The position numbers and the translations under genes were made by a program. Positions 8,792 to 17,807 of a stretch of 64,000 bases of DNA are shown piece by piece (positions within the stretch are counted from its first letter, which is position 1; each line of letters opens with the position of its first letter). Source of the stretch: DASPLX01 sp035627375 (GTDB lineage: Bacteria; Pseudomonadota; Gammaproteobacteria; Burkholderiales; Burkholderiaceae_D); NCBI GenBank assembly GCA_035627375.1, contig DASPLX010000069.1:1-64000 (forward strand), read 5' to 3'. The notes beneath the pieces were generated by a model. It was not told where the DNA came from and searched no databases. It saw only the letters and a list, made by a program, of their open reading frames with translations.

Positions 8792-10882
8792 ATGTTCTCG
8801 AAGTATCTCAAACTGACGCCGATCGCGATGGTATGCGCGGCGTTGGGCCATTCGGCGGCATTCGCGCAAACCGCCACGCTGCCCACCGTGCTGGTCTCCG
8901 CCGCCAAGTCGACGCCGCCCGATGCGAACCGCCTCGGTGTCGGCGTGCTGGAGACGCCGCAGGCGATCACCGCCATCAATGCCGACTTGATGCGCGCGCA
9001 AAGCATGGACAGTCTCGAAGACATCATGCAAAACGTGCCGGGCATTATCCAAACCTCGGGACATAGCGGCCTCTTCTCGAACTATGTGTCGCGCGGCTTC
9101 CAGCTCGACAATGCATCCAACTATTTCCGCGACGGCTTGCGCTTCGACCGCCAGAGCCAGATCTCGCTGCAAAACATCGAGCAGGTCGAAGTGATCCGCG
9201 GCCCGGCTTCGCTCCAGTACGGCAAGCTGGTGCCGGGCGGCCTGGTCAACTTCGTGACCAAGAAACCGATGGCAACCGGCAAGCATGAAGTGACGCTCCA
9301 TGCCAACCGGTTCGGACAGATCGAAGGCGGCTTCGATTCGACCGGCAAGCTCGATGCCAGCGGCAAGATGCTGTATCGCTTGAATGCGGAAGCGAAGAAG
9401 CTCGGCAGCTTCCGCGATCATGTCGATGGCGATGCCTGGTTCATCGCGCCATCCTTCACCTTCGAGCTGTCCGATTCGACCGTGCTGGATGTCATGATCG
9501 AGCACAACCGCCACGAAACGCTGCGCGATCCGGGGCAACCGGCGCCGGTCGCGACCGACCCGGCATCCGTGACGCAGATCGATCCGTCCGCCTTTTTCGG
9601 CGAGAAAAATGCCACGAACGCGGTGCGCAACACCAGCGGCGCGCTGCGGCTGAACCACCGTCTGAACAATGTGTGGCAACTGCGCGCCGATTACTCCGGC
9701 AGCCGTTTCGACCGCGACATGAATTTCACGATCAATCTCAATCGCCGCGCGGCCGCCCCGACATCGGTTCCGCGTATCTCGCGTGCGGCATTCACCAAGG
9801 CCGATTCGGACAGCCTGCGCCTGGAAACCTTCGGCGAATTCGCGACCGGCGCGGTCAAGCACAAGCTGCTGGCCGGCGTCGACCGTCTGGAGCGCAGCGT
9901 CGATGATCTCACCACGCGCAACACGACGCTGGCCGCGGTGGATTTGTTCAACCCGGCGCCGACCGGCAATGCGACCTATAGCTCGGTACCGCTGTTCGAC
10001 GATAGGTCGCGCGGCACCGACACCGGCATTTACGTGCAGGACCAGATGACTTTCGGTCCCTGGAGCGTGATGATGGGCCTGCGCCACGACAGCTTGAAGG
10101 AAAATTCCCACGAGGCCGTGCTCGATTTCCGTAACAAGCACGACGCTGCCCAGACCAGCCCCAGCGCCGGCGTGCTGTATCGCGTCATGCCGCAACTCGC
10201 TCTGTACGCGAGTTACAGCCGGTCGCTCTTTTCGAACATGGCCGGCGACGGTTGCGCCCGCAGCTTCGATCCGTCGCGCGGCGCCCAATATGAAGCCGGG
10301 GCCAAGGGAGTCGCGTTCGGGGGCTTGCAATGGGCAATCTCGGCTTTCGACCTGACGCGCTCTAACGGCCTGTCCGACGATCCGAGCGGCGCCGTTGACG
10401 CCGACGACAATGCGTGCCAAGTGCAGGGGGCGAAGCAACGCTCCACCGGCGTCGAGCTCGAAGTCTCCGGACGGTTCGGCAAGGCGCTGCGCCTGCATGC
10501 CAACTACACGCGCCTCAATGCGCGCTTCACGGAAGACACGGTTTCCGAAATGATCGGCAAGAAAATGCGCAATGCGCCGGAGCGAAGCGCTCGCCTGTGG
10601 GGCGAATACGCCTTTGCCGGCACATGGCAAGGGTTGTCGGCGTCGCTCGGCATGACCCATGTCGGCAAGCGTTTCGCCAACGACGCCAATACCTTGCGTA
10701 TCCCGTCCTACACGGTATGGGATGCCGGCGTACGCTATGCGTTGGGCAAGGCCGACACGCTGCAATTGTCGGTGACCAACCTCGCCAACCGCCGTTACGT
10801 GGAAGACAGCCTGGCCAACGCCAACTCGATCAACCAAGGCGCGCCGCGCAACGTCTCCGTGCGCTACTCGCATACGTTCTGA
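8792..10882 (+). CDS. TonB-dependent siderophore receptor
   Basis: A 696-residue outer-membrane receptor. It has a signal peptide (residues 1 to about 26, ending SAAFAQ), a short TonB-box-like TVLVSA segment, a plug domain with the VEVIRGPASLQYG signature, a 22-stranded barrel region and a terminal Phe, as usual for outer-membrane barrels. A well-placed purine-rich ribosome site (aagaaagggaag) precedes the ATG. It lies 74 bp after the NRPS and before the exporter, so it most likely takes up the ferric form of the peptide made by this cluster. The type is the FpvA/FhuA-like siderophore receptor family, but without the N-terminal signalling extension of FpvA, so no sigma/anti-sigma relay is indicated. 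Confidence 0.93.
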   Translation: MFSKYLKLTPIAMVCAALGHSAAFAQTATLPTVLVSAAKSTPPDANRLGVGVLETPQAITAINADLMRAQSMDSLEDIMQNVPGIIQTSGHSGLFSNYVSRGFQLDNASNYFRDGLRFDRQSQISLQNIEQVEVIRGPASLQYGKLVPGGLVNFVTKKPMATGKHEVTLHANRFGQIEGGFDSTGKLDASGKMLYRLNAEAKKLGSFRDHVDGDAWFIAPSFTFELSDSTVLDVMIEHNRHETLRDPGQPAPVATDPASVTQIDPSAFFGEKNATNAVRNTSGALRLNHRLNNVWQLRADYSGSRFDRDMNFTINLNRRAAAPTSVPRISRAAFTKADSDSLRLETFGEFATGAVKHKLLAGVDRLERSVDDLTTRNTTLAAVDLFNPAPTGNATYSSVPLFDDRSRGTDTGIYVQDQMTFGPWSVMMGLRHDSLKENSHEAVLDFRNKHDAAQTSPSAGVLYRVMPQLALYASYSRSLFSNMAGDGCARSFDPSRGAQYEAGAKGVAFGGLQWAISAFDLTRSNGLSDDPSGAVDADDNACQVQGAKQRSTGVELEVSGRFGKALRLHANYTRLNARFTEDTVSEMIGKKMRNAPERSARLWGEYAFAGTWQGLSASLGMTHVGKRFANDANTLRIPSYTVWDAGVRYALGKADTLQLSVTNLANRRYVEDSLANANSINQGAPRNVSVRYSHTF

Positions 10883-10921
10883 CCGTCACGCCAGAACCTG
10901 CCGCCGTCGCGCCGGTGACGG
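10883..10921 (+). other. Stem-loop between receptor and exporter genes
   Basis: CCGTCAC at 10883 and GTGACGG at 10915 form a perfect 7-bp inverted repeat around a 25-nt loop, followed by a pyrimidine-rich run up to the next ATG. It could limit read-through from the receptor gene into the exporter gene. The stem is short and there is no clean U-tract, so this is weak. Confidence 0.3.
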
Positions 10922-10945
10922 CGGAAGTCTTTCATCTTTTTCTTC

Positions 10946-12619
10946 ATGAACCTCATCGGTATCCTCTTCAAGACTTCCTGGCGCAAGACGCTGCTTGCCG
11001 TCTGCGCCAGCACGGTCGGCGGCTTTTCCATCGCGGGATTGCTGGCGCTCATCAACCAAACGCTGGCGCAACTGGGTTCCGGCAGCGCCAAGCTGGCGTG
11101 GGGCTTCTTCTCGCTGTGCATGCTGGTGCTGGGGGCGCGCATCCTGTCGTCGACCCTATTGGTCAGGTTGTCCCAGCGCACGCTGGCGGATTTGCGCGCG
11201 CATCTGTCGCGCCAGATCCTCGCCGCGCCGCTGCGGCGCATGGAAGAGGTCGGCAAGCATCGCGTATTGGCGGCGCTGACGGAAGACGTCACGACAGTTG
11301 CCGACGTATTCAGCTGGCTGCCGGTCCTGTGCATGAACCTGGCCGTGATTGCCGGCTGCCTGATTTACATGGGCTGGCTGGCTTGGCCGTTGCTCGCGGC
11401 GACGCTCGCGCTGCTTGCGCTGGGCGTCGCGAGTTTCCGTTTCGCGCAGAGCAGGGCATTCGTGTCGCTGGCGCGTTCGCGCACCGCCGGCGACGAGCTG
11501 CAAAAGCATTTCCGCGCGCTCACCGATGGCGCCAAGGAATTGAAGCTCAATCGAACCAAGCGCGACGCCTTTCTATCCCGGTTGTTGCTGCCGACGCTGG
11601 ATGACATGCGCCGCCATTTCGTATCGGGCATGAATGTCCTGCTGACCGCGGAGAGCTGGGGTTCGCTGCTGTTCTTCTTTCTGGTCGGGCTGGTGCTGTT
11701 TGCCGCGCCGATCGTCGGCGCGGTCGATCCGGCCGTCTTGAGCGGCTACGCGCTCGTGCTGCTGTATATGCGCGGCCCGCTCGAAGGTTTCGTCGCCAAC
11801 CTGCCGGAACTGAGCCGTTCGCGCATCGCGCTCGATCGCATCGAGCGGTTGCGCGCCGAACTCTTGCAAGAGGATGCGGTATCGGATATCCCGGAACGAC
11901 CCGTGGCGGCCTTCGAGAGTCTGGAGTTGCGCGGCGTCACCCACCGCTATCACCGCGAATCGGAAGACCGCAGCTTTACGCTCGGACCGATCGATTTGAT
12001 CTTGCGTCCGGGCGAACTGGTGTTTCTGATCGGCGGCAACGGCAGCGGCAAGACGACTTTCGCCAAGCTGCTGCTCGGCTTGTATGCGCCGGAATCGGGC
12101 GAGATCCGCGTCGATGGCCGGCTTGTCGCCGAGCAGGGCCGCGAAGCCTACCGCCAATTGTTCTCCGCCGTGTTCGCCGACTTTTTCCTGTTCGACGACG
12201 TGCTCGGCCATGATCCTGCGGCGGACCGGCAAGCGCAGCAATATCTGATGCGTTTGCAATTGGCGCACAAGGTCAGGATCGAGGATGGGCGTTTCTCGAC
12301 TACGGCGCTATCGCAAGGGCAGCGCAAGCGCCTGGCGCTGTTGACTGCCTATCTCGAAGACCGTCCGTGCTATGTCTTCGACGAATGGGCGGCCGATCAG
12401 GACCCGGTATTCAAGCGGGTGTTTTACACCGAACTCTTGCCGGATCTGCGTGCGCGCGGCAAGGCCGTGTTCGTCATCACCCATGACGACCAGTATTTCC
12501 ATCTCGCGGACCGCTGCCTCAAGCTGGAGGACGGACGATTGGCGGATATGCCGGTCGGGAAATTCCGGGCGCAGGATGAGGCCGGTTTTCAGGGACGCAA
12601 CCAGGCAGGAATGAGTTGA
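10946..12619 (+). CDS. Cyclic-peptide-type ABC exporter (PvdE/SyrD family), fused permease-ATPase
   Basis: A 557-residue half-transporter. The N-terminal ~320 residues carry about six membrane segments; the C-terminal ATPase has Walker A GGNGSGKTT near residue 362, signature LSQGQRKR and Walker B YVFDEWAADQDP. The short DEWAADQDP sequence after Walker B is typical of the cyclic-peptide exporter family that includes PvdE and SyrD. In pyoverdine systems such a protein moves the acylated precursor across the inner membrane to the periplasm, where PvdQ acts; a PvdQ-like gene is two genes downstream. No good ribosome site precedes this ATG (the preceding bases are pyrimidine-rich), so expression may depend on coupling or the start may be imperfect. 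Confidence 0.92.
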   Translation: MNLIGILFKTSWRKTLLAVCASTVGGFSIAGLLALINQTLAQLGSGSAKLAWGFFSLCMLVLGARILSSTLLVRLSQRTLADLRAHLSRQILAAPLRRMEEVGKHRVLAALTEDVTTVADVFSWLPVLCMNLAVIAGCLIYMGWLAWPLLAATLALLALGVASFRFAQSRAFVSLARSRTAGDELQKHFRALTDGAKELKLNRTKRDAFLSRLLLPTLDDMRRHFVSGMNVLLTAESWGSLLFFFLVGLVLFAAPIVGAVDPAVLSGYALVLLYMRGPLEGFVANLPELSRSRIALDRIERLRAELLQEDAVSDIPERPVAAFESLELRGVTHRYHRESEDRSFTLGPIDLILRPGELVFLIGGNGSGKTTFAKLLLGLYAPESGEIRVDGRLVAEQGREAYRQLFSAVFADFFLFDDVLGHDPAADRQAQQYLMRLQLAHKVRIEDGRFSTTALSQGQRKRLALLTAYLEDRPCYVFDEWAADQDPVFKRVFYTELLPDLRARGKAVFVITHDDQYFHLADRCLKLEDGRLADMPVGKFRAQDEAGFQGRNQAGMS

Positions 12620-12622
12620 GCC

Positions 12623-13684
12623 ATGCATTTCGACCGAACGACAACGAATAACTTCGACTGCATCCGGCTGCTGGCCGCGCTGGCGGTGTTCTATTCGCAC
12701 CAGGTCAAGCTGATGGGGCGCGGAGTCGTGGAGGTGTCGAGCTACCACGACCTCGGCAAAACGGGCGTCCTGGTGTTTTTCGTGATGAGCGGTTACCTGG
12801 TCGCACAAAGCTGGGAGCGCGATCCGCACCTGTGGCGCTTCCTGGCCCGGCGCTTCCTGCGCATCTGGCCGGGATTGATCTGCGTCGTGCTGCTGACCGT
12901 GTTCGCGCTCGGCCCGCTCATGACATCCTTGCCTGTCCGCGAGTACTTCCAGTCTCCGCAAACCATGCACTACCTCGGCCATATCCTGCTGATCATCCAG
13001 GAGCGCCTGCCCGGCGTATTCACCGGCCATCCGATCGAACGGGTCAACGGTCCGTTATGGACAATTCCGATCGAGGCCGGCTGGTATGCCGTCCTGGCGG
13101 CGATAGGCGTCATGGGCTTGCTGCGCTATCGCTTCACGATGCCGTTTCTTCTTTTGGCTTGCGCGATTTACGTATTCGGCATCTACGGCACCGAGAACCA
13201 GGACGTCGCGCCGTTCTGGGAATTGGAGTTCGGACTGTTCTTCCTGCACGGCGCCTGTCTGCATTACCTCCGACAATGGTGGCTGCCGCGGCCGTGGTCG
13301 GCGGCGGCGTTCGTGTCCGTGCTGGCCGTCCTCGCCAATGCGCTCGGCCACGAGTACATCGCCATCCTGATCGCGCTGCCGTACTTCGTGATCCTGATCG
13401 CGCAAGCATCCACGCCGATCGCGCGCGACGCGGGCCGCTGGGGAGATTTCTCCTACGGTATCTACATTTATTCCTTTCCGGTGCAGCAAACCGTCGTCGC
13501 GCTATCGAAAAATTCGCTCGGCCTGGTCGAGGCAACGGTTGTGTCATTGGGGTGCGCCATGCTGCTTGCCTGGTTGTCGTGGCGCTTTGTCGAAGCTCCG
13601 GCGATCGGATTGAAACGTTTCCTGCAACCTGGCATGAAGTCCCGAAACTTGGAAAACACCGCGCACGCGGCGACGACGACATGA
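12623..13684 (+). CDS. Acyltransferase family 3 (OafA/NodX type) membrane protein
   Basis: A 353-residue polytopic membrane protein. The start has the family hallmarks: a short DCIRLLAALAVFYSH segment with the conserved Arg and His, FFVMSGYL soon after, and RRFLRIWP. About ten hydrophobic segments follow. Members transfer acetyl or other acyl groups to extracytoplasmic or membrane-facing acceptors. Here it lies 3 bp after the exporter stop and overlaps the acylase by ATGA, so it is in the siderophore operon and may acylate the peptide or a hydroxyornithine-like side chain. The acceptor is not known from the sequence. Confidence 0.85.
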   Translation: MHFDRTTTNNFDCIRLLAALAVFYSHQVKLMGRGVVEVSSYHDLGKTGVLVFFVMSGYLVAQSWERDPHLWRFLARRFLRIWPGLICVVLLTVFALGPLMTSLPVREYFQSPQTMHYLGHILLIIQERLPGVFTGHPIERVNGPLWTIPIEAGWYAVLAAIGVMGLLRYRFTMPFLLLACAIYVFGIYGTENQDVAPFWELEFGLFFLHGACLHYLRQWWLPRPWSAAAFVSVLAVLANALGHEYIAILIALPYFVILIAQASTPIARDAGRWGDFSYGIYIYSFPVQQTVVALSKNSLGLVEATVVSLGCAMLLAWLSWRFVEAPAIGLKRFLQPGMKSRNLENTAHAATTT

Positions 13685-15807
13685 GGCGACTCCGCGACAT
13701 TGGCCGTTTGTTCCGGAGCCGGCTGTTCTGCCTCATGTGGCTCGCGAGCGGGACGGCGCTTGCCGCGCAGCCGGCAACGAAAGCCGACATCCTGTGGGAC
13801 ACCTGGGGCGTGCCGCATATCTTCGCCTCCGACGAGCGGAACCTGTTCCATGCATTCGGCTGGGCTCAGGCGCATAGTCACGGCGACTTGCTGCTGCGCT
13901 TGTATGGGCAGGCGCGCGGCAGGGCGGCCGAGTACTGGGGCGAAGAACACTTGGCATCCGATCGTTGGATGCTCACCAACGGCGTGCCCGAGCGCGCGCA
14001 AGAATGGCTGGAGCGGCAACCGCCGGAATTCCGCCGCAACCTGGAGGCCTTTGCCGCCGGCATCAATGCGTATGCGCGCGCCCATCCGGCCCGCATCGGC
14101 AAAGAGCTGCACGCCGTTCTGCCGGTCGGCGCGGTCGACGTCTTGGCGCATTTGCAGCGGGTGATCTATTTCACTTTCGTGACCAGTCCCGAGCGTGCGC
14201 TCGACGAAGCGGAAACCGACGAGTCGGCCGCGGAAAAGAATGGCTCCAACGCCTGGGCGATCGGCCCGGCGCGCGCAGCCGGCGGCCGCGCCATGCTGCT
14301 GGCCAATCCGCATTTGCCATGGTCCGGCCTGTATCTCTTCTATGAAGCGCAACTTCATGCCCCCGGCATCGACGTGTATGGCGTAACGCTGGTCGGCCTG
14401 CCGGTCATCGTCATCGGCTTCAACGGCAAGCTCGGGTGGACGCATACCGTCAATCCGATCGACGTTGCCGATGTCTACCGGTTGTCCACGAGCGAAAGCG
14501 GTTACCGTTGGGACGGCGCCGTCAAGACGTTCGACGAGGTGACGCGGGCCGTCAAGATAAAACAGCGTGACGGCGGCATGGTCGAGCAGGCGCTGCGGGT
14601 CAGACGCTCGGTGCACGGTCCGGTCATCAAGGAAGAGGCAGGGCGGGCATATGCATTGCGCGTGGCGGGGCTCGACCGCGCCGGCATGGCCGAGCAATGG
14701 TGGGCCATGGCCAAGGCCGCCAGCCTGGGGGAGTTCGAGGCTGCATTGCGCCGCATGCAAATTCCCATGTTCAATGTGCTGTATGCCGACCGCGCCGGCA
14801 ATATCCTGTACCTGTACAACGGCCTCATTCCGATGCGCGGCGAAGGCAGTTGGGATCAATGGCAACAAGCGGTCGATGGCGAAACATCCGCCACCTTGTG
14901 GCAGCGTGTGCATGCCTACGACGATTTGCCGCGCGTGCTGAATCCGCCCGGTCATTGGCTGCACAATGCCAATGATCCGCCGTGGTTCGCCACGCTGCCG
15001 CAAGCCTGCAAGCCGGAATCTTATCCCTCGTACTTTGTGCCGCCGTCGATGGGATTGCGTGCCCAGCGCTCAGCGCGGCTGGTGGCGGAGGATGCGCGCA
15101 TTTCGTTCGACGAAATGATTCGCTACAAGCACGCAACCCGCGTGGAGCTGGCCGACCGGGTGCTCGATCCTCTGCTTGCCGCTGCGGAAAAGGGCGGCCC
15201 GGCCGTGCGCGAAGCAGCCAAGGTCTTGCGCGCATGGGATCGCAAAACGGATGCCGATAGCCGCGGCGCCGTCCTGTTCTCGGAGTGGGCCAGGGAAATG
15301 GGATTCCTGAATGGGGATGATGATCCTTACGCGGTGCGGTGGCATGCCGCTCGGCCGTTGACAACGCCCTCCGGCCTTGCCGACTTGAAGCGTGCCTTGG
15401 ATGCGCTGGAAACGGCCGCTGCCAAGGTGCGGGCCGCCTATGGAGCATTGAGCGTCGAATGGGGAAGCGTCGCACGCTTGCGCTACGGCGATCGGGATTT
15501 GCCGGCCAATGGCGGGCCTGGCGGGTTAGGGATTTACCGTGTGCTCGGCTTCAAGCCTGGCGCCGATGGCCGGCATGTTGCCATGCACGGAGACACGTTC
15601 GTCGCGGCGATCGAGTTCGGCGCCCGGCCGCGTGCCAGCGTCTTGCTTGCATACGGCAATGCGTCGCAGTCCCACTCGCCGCATCGCGGCGACCAGCTCC
15701 GGCTATTCGCGGAAAAGAAGATGCGGCCGGCATGGCGTACGCGGGCCGAGATTGCAAAGCACTTGGCGCGGCGCGAGAAGCTGGCTTATTCGGACGGCCT
15801 GCCTTGA
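13681..15807 (+). CDS. PvdQ-like Ntn-hydrolase acylase (penicillin acylase family)
   Basis: A 708-residue periplasmic acylase of the penicillin amidase/PvdQ family. It has an N-terminal signal peptide (about residues 1-29, ending ALAAQ), an alpha-chain region with RDxWGVPHI-like DTWGVPHIF, and the self-processing site KNGSNAW, where Ser189 would become the N-terminal nucleophile of the beta chain. Length and layout match the family (heterodimer after autocleavage). PvdQ removes the fatty acyl chain of the pyoverdine precursor and can also cleave acyl-homoserine lactones; the position behind the exporter and acyltransferase favours precursor maturation here. Translation is coupled by an ATGA overlap. 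It is the last gene of the cluster. Confidence 0.9.
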   Translation: MRRLRDIGRLFRSRLFCLMWLASGTALAAQPATKADILWDTWGVPHIFASDERNLFHAFGWAQAHSHGDLLLRLYGQARGRAAEYWGEEHLASDRWMLTNGVPERAQEWLERQPPEFRRNLEAFAAGINAYARAHPARIGKELHAVLPVGAVDVLAHLQRVIYFTFVTSPERALDEAETDESAAEKNGSNAWAIGPARAAGGRAMLLANPHLPWSGLYLFYEAQLHAPGIDVYGVTLVGLPVIVIGFNGKLGWTHTVNPIDVADVYRLSTSESGYRWDGAVKTFDEVTRAVKIKQRDGGMVEQALRVRRSVHGPVIKEEAGRAYALRVAGLDRAGMAEQWWAMAKAASLGEFEAALRRMQIPMFNVLYADRAGNILYLYNGLIPMRGEGSWDQWQQAVDGETSATLWQRVHAYDDLPRVLNPPGHWLHNANDPPWFATLPQACKPESYPSYFVPPSMGLRAQRSARLVAEDARISFDEMIRYKHATRVELADRVLDPLLAAAEKGGPAVREAAKVLRAWDRKTDADSRGAVLFSEWAREMGFLNGDDDPYAVRWHAARPLTTPSGLADLKRALDALETAAAKVRAAYGALSVEWGSVARLRYGDRDLPANGGPGGLGIYRVLGFKPGADGRHVAMHGDTFVAAIEFGARPRASVLLAYGNASQSHSPHRGDQLRLFAEKKMRPAWRTRAEIAKHLARREKLAYSDGLP

Positions 15808-15853
15808 TAGGCGGGGCGTCGATCAAGGCCTTTGGTCACGGCAAATGATCATG

Positions 15854-15877
15854 AAAAAAGCCGGTGGGGACCGGCTT
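15854..15877 (-). terminator. Rho-independent terminator of tRNA-Pro
   Basis: Read on the - strand this is an 8-bp stem (AAGCCGGT/ACCGGCTT) with a CCCC loop followed by six T residues, about 20 bp beyond the tRNA 3' end. Confidence 0.85.
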
Positions 15878-15897
15878 TCCTGACTGCTGGATTTCAA

Positions 15898-15974
15898 TGG
15901 TCGGGGCGAGATGATTCGAACATCCGACCCCCTGCACCCCATGCAGGTGCGCTACCAGGCTGCGCTACGCCCCG
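15898..15974 (-). tRNA. tRNA-Pro, anticodon GGG
   Basis: The - strand folds as a complete 77-nt cloverleaf: acceptor stem CGGGGCG/CGCCCCG, D arm with AGCCTGGTA, anticodon stem CCTGC/GCAGG around loop ATGGGGT (anticodon GGG), T arm with GTTCGAAT, and an encoded ACCA 3' end. The sole tRNA in the window; it lies between the siderophore cluster and the core genes, a position often used by integrating elements, but I saw no integrase or repeated 3' end. Confidence 0.96.
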
Positions 15975-15985
15975 ACGAGCCGCGT

Positions 15986-15991
15986 ATTATA
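15986..15991 (-). promoter_or_regulatory. -10 box of the tRNA-Pro promoter
   Basis: On the - strand a perfect TATAAT lies 11 bp upstream of the tRNA 5' end and is followed by a GC-rich discriminator, as usual for stable-RNA promoters. The -35 region is not convincing. Confidence 0.6.
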
Positions 15992-16141
15992 GCAGAGGCA
16001 TTAGCGGTTTTTCCATAGCGGCATGCGAGGAATATCGAATGGCTCTGAAAATCGACGAAAAAAAATTTACAAAATCGGAAAAACCCGGACAATAGCGACA
16101 CCTAAAATAACCATTACAGCGCCTACCCGGTGCGGATTGGG

Positions 16142-16181
16142 GGAAAACGCATGCCGCCACTCGCGGCGTGCGAGGTTTTCC
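16142..16181 (+). other. Stem-loop in the leader of the M14 carboxypeptidase gene
   Basis: GGAAAAC and GTTTTCC close a stem continued by GCA/TGC, one T.G pair and GCCGC/GCGGC, with a 3-nt bulge on the right arm and a 5-nt loop. It ends 28 bp before the start codon. There is no T-tract, so it is not a terminator in either direction; a leader structure is the simplest reading. Confidence 0.4.
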
Positions 16182-16209
16182 GCGCTGCACGGGTGGCATC
16201 CACGCCATC

Positions 16210-17337
16210 ATGTCCATCAAGATCAGCCAACAATTCGACGCCGGCGCCATCGAGGTGCTGAACGCCGATCATCCAACCAGCATCGAACTCAATATCCGCA
16301 AGGATACGCAGGCTGAATTCGCGCAGTGGTTCTACTTCCGCTTGCAAGGCGCGAAAGAGCAGCCCTGCACCATCCGCTTCCTGAATGCGGGACAGGCGGC
16401 CTATCCTTCCGGATGGGAAGCGTACCGCGCGGCGGCGAGCTATGATCGCGTCCGCTGGTTCCGCGTGCCGACCGACTACGACGGGCAAGTGATGACCATA
16501 CGGCACACTCCCGAGCACGATAGCGTCTATTACGCCTACTTCGAGCCGTATTCCTGGGAGCGCCATCTCGAGTTGCTCGGCCGCGCCGAGAAATCGCCGC
16601 TGACGCGGGTGATCGACTTGGGCAGCAGCGTCGAGGGCCGCGACATGAATGCGATCGTGGTCGGCAATCCGTCCGCGAAGAAAAAAGTTTGGGTCATCGC
16701 GCGTCAGCACCCCGGCGAGACGATGGCGGAATGGTTCGTCGAAGGCATGCTCGAAGCGCTGCTCGATCCGGCCAATGCGACGGCGGCGGAGTTGCGCGAG
16801 CATGCGGTGTTTTACATCGTGCCGAACATGAATCCGGACGGCTCCGTGCTCGGCAATCTGCGCACCAATGCCGCGGGCGCCAATCTGAATCGGGAATGGA
16901 TGACGCCGTCGCTCGAGACCAGCCCGGAAGTGTATTGCGTCCGCGGGAAAATCCACGAGACCGGCTGCGACCTTTTCCTCGATGTTCATGGCGACGAAGG
17001 CATTCCCTACGTCTTCGCGGTCGGCAACGAAATGCTGGAGGCATTCAGCGAGCGGCAAGCGGAGGAACAGAGCGCATTTCTCGCCGACTGCATGGCGGCC
17101 TGCACCGATTTCCAGCTCGAGCATGGCTATCCGGCAAGCAAGTACAAGGAGGAAGTGCTGAAACTGGCGTCCAAGTACATTGCGCACACGTTCAAATGCA
17201 TCTCTCTGACGCTCGAGATGCCGTTCAAGGATCACATGAACAAGCCCGACGCCGCCGTCGGCTGGAACGGCGAACGCAGCGCGCGTCTCGGACGCGAGAT
17301 TCTCGGCCCTATCCTGAAGGCGGTCGGCAAGGCGTGA
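16210..17337 (+). CDS. M14-family zinc carboxypeptidase (cytosolic carboxypeptidase-like)
   Basis: A 375-residue protein without a signal peptide. An N-terminal beta-rich domain (about 1-120, as in cytosolic carboxypeptidases of the AGBL/CCP type) precedes the peptidase domain. Zinc ligands are visible as His167 and Glu170 in RQHPGE and His260 in LDVHGDE; the catalytic Glu is probably Glu336 in LTLEMPFK. The start at 16210 was chosen because the N-terminal domain begins there (MSIKISQQF); upstream in-frame codons have no domain content. The stop overlaps the next gene (GTGA), so the two are co-translated. Bacterial members have few known substrates; I cannot name one. Confidence 0.88.
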   Translation: MSIKISQQFDAGAIEVLNADHPTSIELNIRKDTQAEFAQWFYFRLQGAKEQPCTIRFLNAGQAAYPSGWEAYRAAASYDRVRWFRVPTDYDGQVMTIRHTPEHDSVYYAYFEPYSWERHLELLGRAEKSPLTRVIDLGSSVEGRDMNAIVVGNPSAKKKVWVIARQHPGETMAEWFVEGMLEALLDPANATAAELREHAVFYIVPNMNPDGSVLGNLRTNAAGANLNREWMTPSLETSPEVYCVRGKIHETGCDLFLDVHGDEGIPYVFAVGNEMLEAFSERQAEEQSAFLADCMAACTDFQLEHGYPASKYKEEVLKLASKYIAHTFKCISLTLEMPFKDHMNKPDAAVGWNGERSARLGREILGPILKAVGKA

Positions 17338-17807
17338 GCGTAGAGATCGAGCGCAAGTTCCTGGTGCGGGCCGAACGCTGGGCGGCTTGCAAGGCGCTGG
17401 CGCAAGGCGTCCTGCTGCGCCAGGGCTATCTGTCCTCGAACCCCGAGCGCATCGTGCGCATCCGCATCGAGGACGGCGCCGCGTGCATGACGATCAAAGG
17501 CCGTACCGTCGGCGCGACGCGCGCGGAGTGGGAATATCCGATCCCGCTGGAGGACGCTCGTATCTTCCTCGACGATTTATGCGAGAAGCCGATCATCGAA
17601 AAAATCCGCTATCGGGTTGCGCATCGGGGCCTGGTGTGGGAAGTCGATGAATTCCACGGCGAGAATGCCGGCTTGCTCGTCGCCGAAATCGAGCTGTCGT
17701 CCGAAGATCAGCCGTTCGACAAGCCGGATTGGGTCGGCGAGGAAGTGACGCATGATCCACGTTATTTCAACGCGAATCTGCTGCGCCATCCCTTCAGAGG
17801 TTGGTGA
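17334..17807 (+). CDS. CYTH domain protein (triphosphate tunnel metalloenzyme)
   Basis: A 157-residue CYTH domain with the defining ExExK motif at the very N terminus (VEIERKFL) and alternating charged beta strands (RIRIEDG, MTIKGR, EWEYPIP, EVDEFHG, AEIEL). Bacterial members are mostly inorganic triphosphatases; adenylate cyclase or thiamine triphosphatase activity is less likely for this short form. The start is a GTG overlapping the stop of the carboxypeptidase gene (GTGA). Its own TGA directly abuts the TGA of the convergent DUF2863 gene, forming TGATCA. Confidence 0.88.
   Translation: MSVEIERKFLVRAERWAACKALAQGVLLRQGYLSSNPERIVRIRIEDGAACMTIKGRTVGATRAEWEYPIPLEDARIFLDDLCEKPIIEKIRYRVAHRGLVWEVDEFHGENAGLLVAEIELSSEDQPFDKPDWVGEEVTHDPRYFNANLLRHPFRGW

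Noticed and set aside
15898..15991. tRNA-Pro as an integration site for the siderophore cluster
   Set aside because: No integrase, no repeated tRNA 3' end and no mobility gene seen in the window; the other border is outside it.
15832..16095. Short + strand frame across the tRNA-Pro region
   Set aside because: It reads through the tRNA and its terminator and has no protein resemblance.
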